DNA of 8,077 nucleotides from Acidobacteriota bacterium. Lineage in GTDB: Bacteria; Actinomycetota; Acidimicrobiia; Acidimicrobiales; SHLQ01. Where the stretch lies: assembly GCA_022562835.1 (NCBI GenBank), contig JADFOM010000106.1:1-8077 (forward strand), given 5' to 3'. How positions within the stretch are numbered: position 1 is the first letter of the stretch; every line of letters begins with the position of its first letter. Made by a program: the position numbers and the translations under genes. This document shows, one piece after another, positions 1-5,274 of the stretch. The notes beneath the pieces are model-generated. The model worked only from the letters and a program-made list of their open reading frames with translations, searched no databases and had not been told where the DNA came from.

Positions 1-521
1 CCGGGGCCCTCCTGGCCGAATAAGAGAAGGCAGCGACGAGGCAATTCTGACCGCTCCAGTGGTACCGATCCGTCGAGGTTGTCGATCCCGATGACGTCGA
101 GCGCCTCTCCTCGTACCCATTCGAGCAGGTCTTCGATGCGTCCGTGATGGTGCACGTGTTGGTAGCGGTCGGTAACCATTGCGCCGCGACGGTTCCACTT
201 GCGGTTGCCGACGATGTGTACCGCTGCCGCGCCGAAGGCGTTGGCGTTTCGGACGACCGTGCCGATGTTCATGTCGCTTGTCCAGTTCTCGATCGCGACG
301 TGAAAAGGATGACGGCTGCGGTCGAGGTCCTCGACGATTGCGTCGATGCTCCAATAGCGGTAGCGGTCGATCACGTTGCGACGGTCGCCTTGCTCGAGCA
401 ACTCGCGGTCGTAACGGGGGTCGTCGGGCCACGGTTCGGGATGTGGACCGACCCCAACACCGGTGTCGATCGATTCCAGATCGGGCGGCGCGGCTCGGCC
501 GCGCTGTGTGCGGTCGGTCAC
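1..521 (-). CDS. SpoU/TrmH-family RNA 2'-O-methyltransferase, C-terminus cut by window edge
   Basis: Family members transfer a methyl group from S-adenosylmethionine to a ribose 2'-OH of tRNA or rRNA, using a knotted SPOUT fold. Reading the minus strand from a GTG at 521 gives 173 residues before the left edge. Motif 1 is clear at residues 85-97 (NIGTVVRNANAFG, carrying the Asn and Arg expected of the family). The start of motif 2 (LLLFGQEGPG, from residue 166) falls at the edge, so motif 3 lies outside. About 80 residues before motif 1 form a basic/acidic N-terminal extension that may help bind RNA. The GTG overlaps the TGA of the upstream NTF2-like gene as GTGA, so the two are probably translationally coupled. 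The RNA target cannot be read from the sequence. Family assignment is firm; the specific substrate is unknown. Confidence 0.9.
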   Translation of the reverse strand, partial: MTDRTQRGRAAPPDLESIDTGVGVGPHPEPWPDDPRYDRELLEQGDRRNVIDRYRYWSIDAIVEDLDRSRHPFHVAIENWTSDMNIGTVVRNANAFGAAAVHIVGNRKWNRRGAMVTDRYQHVHHHGRIEDLLEWVRGEALDVIGIDNLDGSVPLERSELPRRCLLLFGQEGP

Positions 522-973
522 TCTGTCGAAAGGGCCTGTTTGGTCGCCAGGTAACCCTCGACCATCGTGCCGAAACCGTGTGGGTTGTAGATGTCTTCCT
601 CGTAACTCCAGCGGTTGTCGCCGGCGTATTTGAGCAGCGTGAAGTTGTACTCCTGGTGAAGGCTTCCGTCGCCGGGATCGGCCATGCGGTTCCAGACCTG
701 GCAGACGACCCAGCCGCGTTCCTCATCGATGATGTACCACTCGATCGGGAAGAAATGCATCTCGTTGTTCGGATACTCGGCCATCGTCTTTGTGATCCAA
801 CGTCGGATCGCTTCGCGGCCGCCCATCTCTCCGTAGAGATGTTCCTTGTATGTTGCGTCCTCGGTAAACATGTCGGCCCAGTCATTCCAGTCGCCGCTGG
901 TTCCGGCCTGGAGGGCAACCCGTTGATAGTTGGCGAACGCTTCTTCGAGTTCGTCCCTGCTCCATCGACCCAT
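518..973 (-). CDS. NTF2-like (SnoaL-type) small protein
   Basis: This 151-residue protein has the length and pattern of the nuclear-transport-factor-2/SnoaL cone fold. It has an N-terminal helix with an aromatic-rich segment (residues 9-36, including GDWNDWADMF), a TEDATYKEHLYGEMGGREAI segment typical of the family, and alternating beta strands rich in Trp/Tyr (76-128). Proteins of this fold can be hydrolases, isomerases, dehydratases or plain ligand binders, so no reaction can be assigned. Start choice is well supported: AAGGAG (minus strand, positions 985-980) lies 6 bases before the ATG at 973. It lies 72 bases downstream of a second NTF2-like gene and overlaps the methyltransferase gene by four bases, suggesting one operon. 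It is likely cytoplasmic, with no signal peptide or membrane segment. Confidence 0.85.
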   Translation of the reverse strand: MGRWSRDELEEAFANYQRVALQAGTSGDWNDWADMFTEDATYKEHLYGEMGGREAIRRWITKTMAEYPNNEMHFFPIEWYIIDEERGWVVCQVWNRMADPGDGSLHQEYNFTLLKYAGDNRWSYEEDIYNPHGFGTMVEGYLATKQALSTE

Positions 974-1045
974 GTTGATCTCCTTCAGGTTCGTCGAACG
1001 TGTGGTTGTGCCTACCCGCGGTCGACCGTCATGGGCAAGTTTCGC

Positions 1046-1495
1046 TCAAAGATCGAAGAGGAGATGCCTACTGAGATCGCCGGTGTGGCCGACGATCATG
1101 ATGCGTTGATCGAACCACCAGACCTTGTCGATGAGCTGAAACGTGTCCTCGTAGCGACCGGTAATAATGGCGGTGAGCTCGAGATCGTCGGTCTTTTGAA
1201 ACACGGTGTAGTAGCTGCGTGCGGATGCGGTGACGCGGTCCTCAGCAATCTCGATGAGATGGTTGGTGGTCACGTGATGAGTGCGCGGAGTGCCATCTTC
1301 ATAGAGGCGCACCGAGGACCGGTAGAGGTTGGCCACAGCATCGCTGCCGACTAGGTGGGTCTCTTCGGGGGCCTCGGGGAGAGGGACGATGCGGCCGTGG
1401 GTGAACAGTTCGCCGACCCCGGCGAAGTCACCGCGGTCGATGCGTTCGGCGTAGCCGAACAAAAGATTGGCGATTGCCTGTGTGTCGTCTGTCAT
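1046..1495 (-). CDS. NTF2-like (SnoaL_4-type) small protein
   Basis: A 149-residue single-domain protein of the NTF2/SnoaL fold. The N-terminal helix YAERIDRGDFAGVGELFT (residues 15-32) and the RTHHVTTNHLIEI strand with its His pair (71-83) resemble SnoaL-like proteins related to scytalone dehydratase and dioxygenase small subunits. The C-terminal strand RYEDTFQLIDKVWWFDQR (114-131) is also typical. The Asp in the first helix and the His pair could line a pocket, but the substrate is unknown. It differs too much in sequence from the neighbouring NTF2-like protein to be a recent duplicate. The start is the ATG at 1495, with a GGAG 11 bases upstream, a rather long spacing. It is probably the first gene of the leftward operon and diverges from the TIGR03086-type gene across about 108 bases. 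Confidence 0.84.
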   Translation of the reverse strand: MTDDTQAIANLLFGYAERIDRGDFAGVGELFTHGRIVPLPEAPEETHLVGSDAVANLYRSSVRLYEDGTPRTHHVTTNHLIEIAEDRVTASARSYYTVFQKTDDLELTAIITGRYEDTFQLIDKVWWFDQRIMIVGHTGDLSRHLLFDL

Positions 1496-1603
1496 CTTTG
1501 CAGTTTCTCCGAAATTGAGAAGAAAGCAGCGTCAAACACAAATATTCACCTCGATTGTGGAAGTACTAGGGTGGCCCGAGGATTGCGGATGGAAGAGGAT
1601 GAT
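1496..1603. promoter_or_regulatory. Divergent intergenic region, probable promoters
   Basis: This is the only gap from which both the leftward NTF2 operon and the rightward TIGR03086-type gene could be transcribed. It is locally AT-richer (around 1510-1550) than the flanking coding DNA. For the rightward gene a weak pair can be proposed: TTCACC at 1545-1550 and TAGGGT at 1567-1572, 16 bases apart. On the minus strand TTGACG (1535-1530) looks like a -35, but no good -10 follows at 16-18 bases. These are visual matches only. Confidence 0.3.
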
Positions 1604-2143
1604 ATGAACCCGATTTTGGAGAGTTGGAAAACCCTTGCGGACGGCTACAGCGAACGGCTTGACGTCGTTGGATCCGACCAGTGGGACCAGGCATCGAATT
1701 GTGACGGCTGGTCCGTGCGGGACCTGGTGAAACACACGATCGATGTTCAGTGCAAGATCCCCGACGCGCTCGGGGCCGGGGTCGGTGGTGATCTGGGTGA
1801 CGATCTTGTGTCCGAGTGGAGTCGGGTCTCGACCGCTGCGATAGCTGCGTTCCAAACCGATGGCGCGATGGACAAAATGGTGGAGGGACCGATGGGTGAG
1901 GCACCCGTTGCTCAGGCGCTGGGCCTTCCTTCGATGGACCTGTTGGTGCACACGTTCGATCTCGCCCGCTCGACCGGTGGTGACGAGAAGCTGCCCGAAG
2001 ACATTGTTGAGCATGCATTTGAGTCCATCAAACCAATGGATGCGATGCTCCGCGGCGAGGGCATGTTCCACCAAAAGGTTGAGGTTGGCGACGATGCCAA
2101 CCTCCAGACACAGTTCATCGCCTTCACCGGTCGTCAGCCCTAG
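1604..2143 (+). CDS. TIGR03086-type metal-binding DinB/maleylpyruvate-isomerase-like protein
   Basis: A 179-residue protein with two signatures of the actinobacterial DinB-like/mycothiol-dependent maleylpyruvate isomerase N-terminal superfamily. These are GWSVRDLVKHTID (residues 35-47, His44) and LPSMDLLVHTFDLARSTG (108-125, His116 and Asp119). These histidines are the expected metal ligands of a four-helix bundle. The C-terminus ends in a FTGRQP-type tail common in the family. Relatives are thought to act as thiol-dependent S-transferases or isomerases, possibly mycothiol-linked; the reaction here is unassigned. The preferred start is the ATG at 1604, preceded by GGAAGAGG (1591-1598). An in-frame ATG at 1589 is possible. 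It is cytoplasmic and monocistronic in appearance: the next gene has its own SOS promoter 25 bases beyond the stop. The DinB fold name does not imply SOS control of this gene. Confidence 0.86.
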   Translation: MNPILESWKTLADGYSERLDVVGSDQWDQASNCDGWSVRDLVKHTIDVQCKIPDALGAGVGGDLGDDLVSEWSRVSTAAIAAFQTDGAMDKMVEGPMGEAPVAQALGLPSMDLLVHTFDLARSTGGDEKLPEDIVEHAFESIKPMDAMLRGEGMFHQKVEVGDDANLQTQFIAFTGRQP

Positions 2144-2167
2144 CACATACATATGGATCGACCCGCC

Positions 2168-2196
2168 TTGCCAGTATCGAACAAATGTTCGATACT
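2168..2196 (+). promoter_or_regulatory. Predicted SOS-regulated promoter of imuA'-imuB
   Basis: TTGCCA (2168-2173) and GATACT (2191-2196) are separated by exactly 17 bases and resemble the -35 and -10 elements of a housekeeping sigma promoter. The LexA core (2177-2192) fills the spacer, so bound repressor would occlude RNA polymerase. Counting seven bases past the -10 puts the start of transcription at about 2203, the A of the imuA' ATG. No Shine-Dalgarno sequence precedes that ATG, consistent with a leaderless mRNA. The promoter assignment is inferred from spacing and matches, not demonstrated. Confidence 0.6.
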
Positions 2197-2199
2197 GGC
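2170..2199. promoter_or_regulatory. LexA operator (SOS box) within an extended 30-base dyad
   Basis: The left arm GCCAGTATCGAACA (2170-2183) and right arm TGTTCGATACTGGC (2186-2199) are perfect inverted repeats of 14 bases around AA. The centre, TCGAAC-AAAT-GTTCGA (2177-2192), matches the LexA consensus known from mycobacteria and other Gram-positives (CGAAC-RNRY-GTTYG) at every position. LexA dimers bind such sites and release them after RecA-stimulated self-cleavage on DNA damage. Its position immediately before imuA'-imuB fits the known SOS induction of these genes. The symmetry extends past the core by six bases on each side. Confidence 0.92.
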
Positions 2200-2202
2200 G
2201 AA

Positions 2203-2994
2203 ATGCGGAGTGTAGGGGACCTTGTCCCCAATGAACTTGTACCAAATGGTCCTGCGCTTACCGAAGTAGGGCGTGGTGAATCGCTACGGCTTGCCACCGA
2301 GCAGCTGTCGGTGCGCGCTGATGAGGCAATTATCGAGGTGAGCCCACCGCTGGAGGCTTTACTGCCACTCGGTGGTCTCCAGCGCGGTTCAACACTTCAT
2401 CTCAAAGGCCCTGCATCGCACACTCTGATGTTTTCGTTGCTCGTTGAGCCGACCCAGCAAGGAAAGTGGGCTGTGGTGGTCGGCGCTGCTGACATCGGGT
2501 TGAGCGCGGCAGCGGATCTTGGGGTAGCACTCGAACGCCTTGTGCTGGTTGATCAGCCTCCTCGCTCTGCCTGGGCGACGGTGCTTGGGGCGTGTATTGG
2601 CGCCTTCGACCTGGTGATAATCGCTCCAGGCTCGGTGAACAGCGTCGGTGGTGGGCGTCGTCTGCGTGCGCGTGTGCGTGAACGCGGAACGGTGCTGTTG
2701 CAACTCGATGGCTCTAGTCCGGTCTGGGGTGAAGGGGCCGAGACCGAACTGACCGTGACCTCACAGCGTTGGGACGGTCTGGGTGTAGGCCACGGTCACC
2801 TCTCAGCTCGGCAGGTCACCGTGGCGACCCGGTCTCGACGCAGCGGAGCACGCAGGTGGGTGACGAGCCTTTGGATGCCGGATCAAGATGGTGTGCTGCG
2901 GTCGGTCACGGAGAATGCCGATGATGTTTATGCCGGAGCGGACGTCGATCGGCTGCTCGAACTCGAAGCACCCTTTCGTGAACATGTCAGCTGA
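2203..2994 (+). CDS. imuA': ImuA'-like SOS mutasome accessory protein
   Basis: This 263-residue protein fits the RecA-like ImuA' family by sequence character and position: SOS box in front, imuB overlapping behind. LPLGGLQRGSTLHLKG (residues 54-69) matches the N-terminal strand-loop of ImuA/RecA-like proteins. The following P-loop position reads GPASHT (69-74) and lacks the Walker A lysine. FDLVII (135-140) occupies a Walker B-like strand and is followed by a Gly-Gly-Gly and a basic helix (149-161). In mycobacteria ImuA' works with ImuB and the error-prone polymerase DnaE2 in damage-induced mutagenesis; the same role is inferred here. The start chosen is the ATG at 2203, because the earlier in-frame ATG at 2185 lies inside the operator and upstream of the -10. 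It is somewhat longer than the roughly 200-residue mycobacterial protein. The last 11 bases overlap imuB, implying coupled translation. Confidence 0.82.
   Translation: MRSVGDLVPNELVPNGPALTEVGRGESLRLATEQLSVRADEAIIEVSPPLEALLPLGGLQRGSTLHLKGPASHTLMFSLLVEPTQQGKWAVVVGAADIGLSAAADLGVALERLVLVDQPPRSAWATVLGACIGAFDLVIIAPGSVNSVGGGRRLRARVRERGTVLLQLDGSSPVWGEGAETELTVTSQRWDGLGVGHGHLSARQVTVATRSRRSGARRWVTSLWMPDQDGVLRSVTENADDVYAGADVDRLLELEAPFREHVS
2215..2229 (+). repeat. Small perfect inverted repeat at the 5' end of imuA'
   Basis: GGGGAC (2215-2220), CTT, GTCCCC (2224-2229) can fold into a six-pair, GC-rich hairpin. It covers codons 5 to 9 of imuA' if translation begins at 2203. In a leaderless message it would lie just downstream of the start codon. 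It has no U tract and is not a terminator. Any effect on translation is speculative. Confidence 0.5.
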
Positions 2995-4591
2995 GGCGAC
3001 AACGACCGATGCTCAGCACCCATCCCGAGCCCAGAGAACGTTGGTCGTGTGGTGCCCGGACTGGCCAACGGTGGCTATGGGGGTCGATGACACCGAACCC
3101 GCCGCAGTCTTTTCGAGCGACAGGGTCGTGGCCTGTACCGCAGCGGCTCGTAGCCACGGTGTTCACAGGACCCAACGCCGTCGTGCCGCCCAAGGATGCT
3201 GCCCGGGTCTGTTGGTGATCGAACGTGACCTGACCAGGGAGTTCCGTGCGTTCGAGACGGTGATTGCAGTGTTGACCCGGTTTACCCCACGTATCGAGGT
3301 TGTCCGTCCCGGTGTGTGCGCCGTACCGGCGCTGGGCCCCTCGCGCTATTTCGGTGGAGACGAAGAGCTGGTTGCCCGCGTGCACAAGACGGTCGAAGTC
3401 GAAGCGTGTTGTCGGGCAGGCATCGCCGACGGCATCTTTGCTGCCACTCTCGCCGCTCGAACCGCACAGACCCCACAGGTGGTGCCGGTCGGTCACAGCG
3501 CCGAGTTCCTGGCGTCGCACACGATCGAATCGCTCGAACGGCCCGAACTTACCGACGTGCTGGTGCGGCTCGGTCTGCGCACACTTGGGTCCTTCGCACA
3601 GCTCGATATTGCCGATGTGATTGGCCGCTTCGGCACCGTAGGTGTAGTTGCACACCGACTAGCCAATGGGCTGGCCGAGCACCCACTCGACACTGTCAGA
3701 CCCGATCCGAACCTATCGGTGTCGATCGAGATGGAACCACCGATCGAACGCGTCGACCAGGCGGCGTTTCTGGCGCGCAGCATGGCTGAGGAATTACGCA
3801 CCTCGCTCGAAGCCGGCGGTACCACTTGCACTGCGATTGCGGTCGAGGTCGAAACTGAACACGGTGAACAGATCAGCCGACTGTGGCGCAACGAGTCGGG
3901 GTTTGGCGTCGCGGCTATCGTCGACCGGGTTCGCTGGCAACTCGACGGGTGGATGAACGGACCTGTTCGCACAAGACCGACCGGAGGTTTGGTCAGGCTC
4001 GTGTTGATCCCAGACGAACTGGTCGCCACGACGGGCCGTCAGCTGGGTTTCTGGGGTGGAGAGACCGAGGCGGACACACGCGCGCAGCGTGGCATCGCGC
4101 GGATCGAAGGTCTGATGAGTCCAGAGGCTGTGACCATGGCGGTCTGGAATGGTGGTCGTCACGGCGACGAGTTCCGATTAGTTCCCGCACATAGCATCGA
4201 TTTCGATGACCGGAAGGTGACCCGCGAGGCACACACGCCCTGGCCTGGTGGCCTACCTGCGCCGATGCCTTCGAGGGTGTATCTCACCACTGCTGCGTCG
4301 ACACGTCGACGCTCGGATCGATGCGAGGTGACGTTGCTGGATGGGCAGGGCAATGAGGTGGCGGTGACGGGTCGAGGTTTTTTGTCGGCGGAGCCGGCTT
4401 CGTTGGCAATTGCGGGTCGTCCACCCCGATCGGTTCAATTCTGGGCGGGCCCGTGGTTGGTGGAGGAACGCTGGTGGGATCGAGACGAGTACCAGCGACT
4501 GGCGCGTGTGCAGCTCGTTGTCGATGGAAATGATGCACATGTTGTGCGACGCCAAGACGGTCGTTGGTTACTCGAGGCGGACTACCGCTGA
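2984..4591 (+). CDS. imuB: ImuB, catalytically inactive Y-family DNA polymerase homologue
   Basis: A 535-residue protein with ImuB features in order. The N-terminal strand TLVVWCPDWPTVA (residues 19-31) replaces the Y-polymerase motif that carries the first catalytic Asp. GVCAVPALGPSRYFGG (110-125) sits where active enzymes have the SIDEAYLD motif, so the Asp-Glu pair is absent. Next come helix-hairpin-helix-like sequence (LVRLGLRTLGSFAQLD, 193-208), a little-finger-like region (about 240-345), and QLGFWG at 353-358, matching the beta-clamp-binding motif of mycobacterial ImuB (QLPLWG type). A C-terminal tail (about 485-535) is typical of ImuB and may bind partners. ImuB does not polymerise DNA; it bridges DnaE2 to the sliding clamp during SOS mutagenesis. 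The start is the ATG at 2984, with GTG 2978 as an alternative. It overlaps imuA' by 11 bases and is presumably under the same LexA operator. No dnaE2 follows. Confidence 0.93.
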   Translation: MSAEATTTDAQHPSRAQRTLVVWCPDWPTVAMGVDDTEPAAVFSSDRVVACTAAARSHGVHRTQRRRAAQGCCPGLLVIERDLTREFRAFETVIAVLTRFTPRIEVVRPGVCAVPALGPSRYFGGDEELVARVHKTVEVEACCRAGIADGIFAATLAARTAQTPQVVPVGHSAEFLASHTIESLERPELTDVLVRLGLRTLGSFAQLDIADVIGRFGTVGVVAHRLANGLAEHPLDTVRPDPNLSVSIEMEPPIERVDQAAFLARSMAEELRTSLEAGGTTCTAIAVEVETEHGEQISRLWRNESGFGVAAIVDRVRWQLDGWMNGPVRTRPTGGLVRLVLIPDELVATTGRQLGFWGGETEADTRAQRGIARIEGLMSPEAVTMAVWNGGRHGDEFRLVPAHSIDFDDRKVTREAHTPWPGGLPAPMPSRVYLTTAASTRRRSDRCEVTLLDGQGNEVAVTGRGFLSAEPASLAIAGRPPRSVQFWAGPWLVEERWWDRDEYQRLARVQLVVDGNDAHVVRRQDGRWLLEADYR

Positions 4592-4764
4592 CCCTTGCCG
4601 TTCGGCTACGCACCCGCGGTGACCCGACATTTGAGTTAACTAGTCCGGCGACCAACGAGCTGGAATCCACCTTCCGGAGAGTGTGGAGGCACAGGTCGGC
4701 TTCCGTGGGACGGGTAGAGCATCCTCGCACTAGCGTGACCGCAACGTCGCAGCGGTGAGGACAC
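4592..4764. other. Intergenic gap between imuB and the phosphoribosyltransferase gene
   Basis: These 173 bases contain no convincing gene, terminator hairpin or SOS box. A small palindrome AGTTAACT (4634-4641) stands out from the GC-rich surroundings. TAGCGT at 4731-4736 might be a -10 for the downstream gene, but no -35 is at the right distance. A promoter here is expected because the next gene has a different function, but it cannot be pinpointed. Confidence 0.4.
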
Positions 4765-5274
4765 ATGATGGCGCAAGAACGTGAAGTACTCGATTGGACG
4801 GGGTACGGCAGTGCCGTAAGGGATCTTGCGGCGATGGTCGCCGATGCTGAGTATCGACCCGACATCATCTTGGCGATTGCACGCGGTGGGCTCTTCGTCG
4901 CGGGCTCGCTCGGCTACGCGTTGTCGGTCAAGAACCTCTACGTCATGAACGTCGAGTACTACACCGGAGTCGATGAACGGCTCGACGTGCCGGTCATGTT
5001 GCCGCCCTATCTCGAGTTCATCGACCTAGATGATTCGACGGTCCTGATCGCCGACGACGTAGCCGATACCGGCCACACCTTGGCGATGGTGCGCGAGCAC
5101 TGCCTCGGCCGGGTGGGCGAAGTTCGCAGCGCCGTGCTCTACCAGAAGCCACATTCGGTGGTCGACTGCGAGTACGTCTGGAAGAGAACGACGGACTGGA
5201 TCAACTTTCCGTGGTCGACCCAAGATCCGCTGGTCGACCGTGAGACCGCTCAGTCCAAGGCACTCGACGTTTGA
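4765..5274 (+). CDS. Purine-type phosphoribosyltransferase
   Basis: This 169-residue protein has the type I phosphoribosyltransferase fold. The PRPP-binding loop VLIADDVADTGHT (residues 93-105) has the adjacent acidic pair. ILAIARGG (35-42) forms the pyrophosphate loop. The C-terminal YVWKRTTDWINFPW (137-150) resembles the base-binding hood of xanthine/hypoxanthine-guanine enzymes, where Trp and a preceding Lys contact the purine. Such enzymes convert a free base and PRPP to a nucleotide in purine salvage, but many actinobacterial paralogues are uncharacterised, so the base is not assigned. GGTGAGG (4754-4760) precedes two adjacent ATGs at 4765 and 4768; the second has the better spacing. It is cytoplasmic and stands alone on this strand. 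Its last 74 bases overlap the end of the convergent ligase gene. Confidence 0.88.
   Translation: MMAQEREVLDWTGYGSAVRDLAAMVADAEYRPDIILAIARGGLFVAGSLGYALSVKNLYVMNVEYYTGVDERLDVPVMLPPYLEFIDLDDSTVLIADDVADTGHTLAMVREHCLGRVGEVRSAVLYQKPHSVVDCEYVWKRTTDWINFPWSTQDPLVDRETAQSKALDV

Noticed and set aside
989..999. GTTCG-T-CGAAC as a second LexA box before the NTF2-like gene
   Set aside because: The half-sites are in the wrong order and too close; it does not match CGAAC-N4-GTTCG.
179..1354. Long plus-strand open frame of 391 codons across the left arm
   Set aside because: Its translation is Arg/Cys-rich and low in recognisable motifs. The minus strand here encodes three clear proteins with good starts, so this is an antisense shadow.
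2170..2199. The 30-base dyad as a rho-independent terminator for the upstream gene
   Set aside because: It has no following T tract, and its centre is a full LexA consensus in front of classic SOS genes.
2185..2202. ATG at 2185 as the imuA' start
   Set aside because: It lies within the right arm region of the operator and before the -10 hexamer, so it would not be in the predicted transcript.
1532..2245. Minus-strand open frames opposite the TIGR03086-type gene
   Set aside because: No family motifs, and they run through the SOS operator; the plus-strand protein has both signature His motifs.
4564..4758. 64-codon plus-strand open frame after imuB
   Set aside because: It starts inside imuB, has no ribosome-binding site and no recognisable sequence character.
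4765..5274. Phosphoribosyltransferase as PyrR, a pyrimidine regulator
   Set aside because: No pyr genes or attenuator structure nearby, and the C-terminal WINFPW-type segment is closer to purine salvage enzymes.
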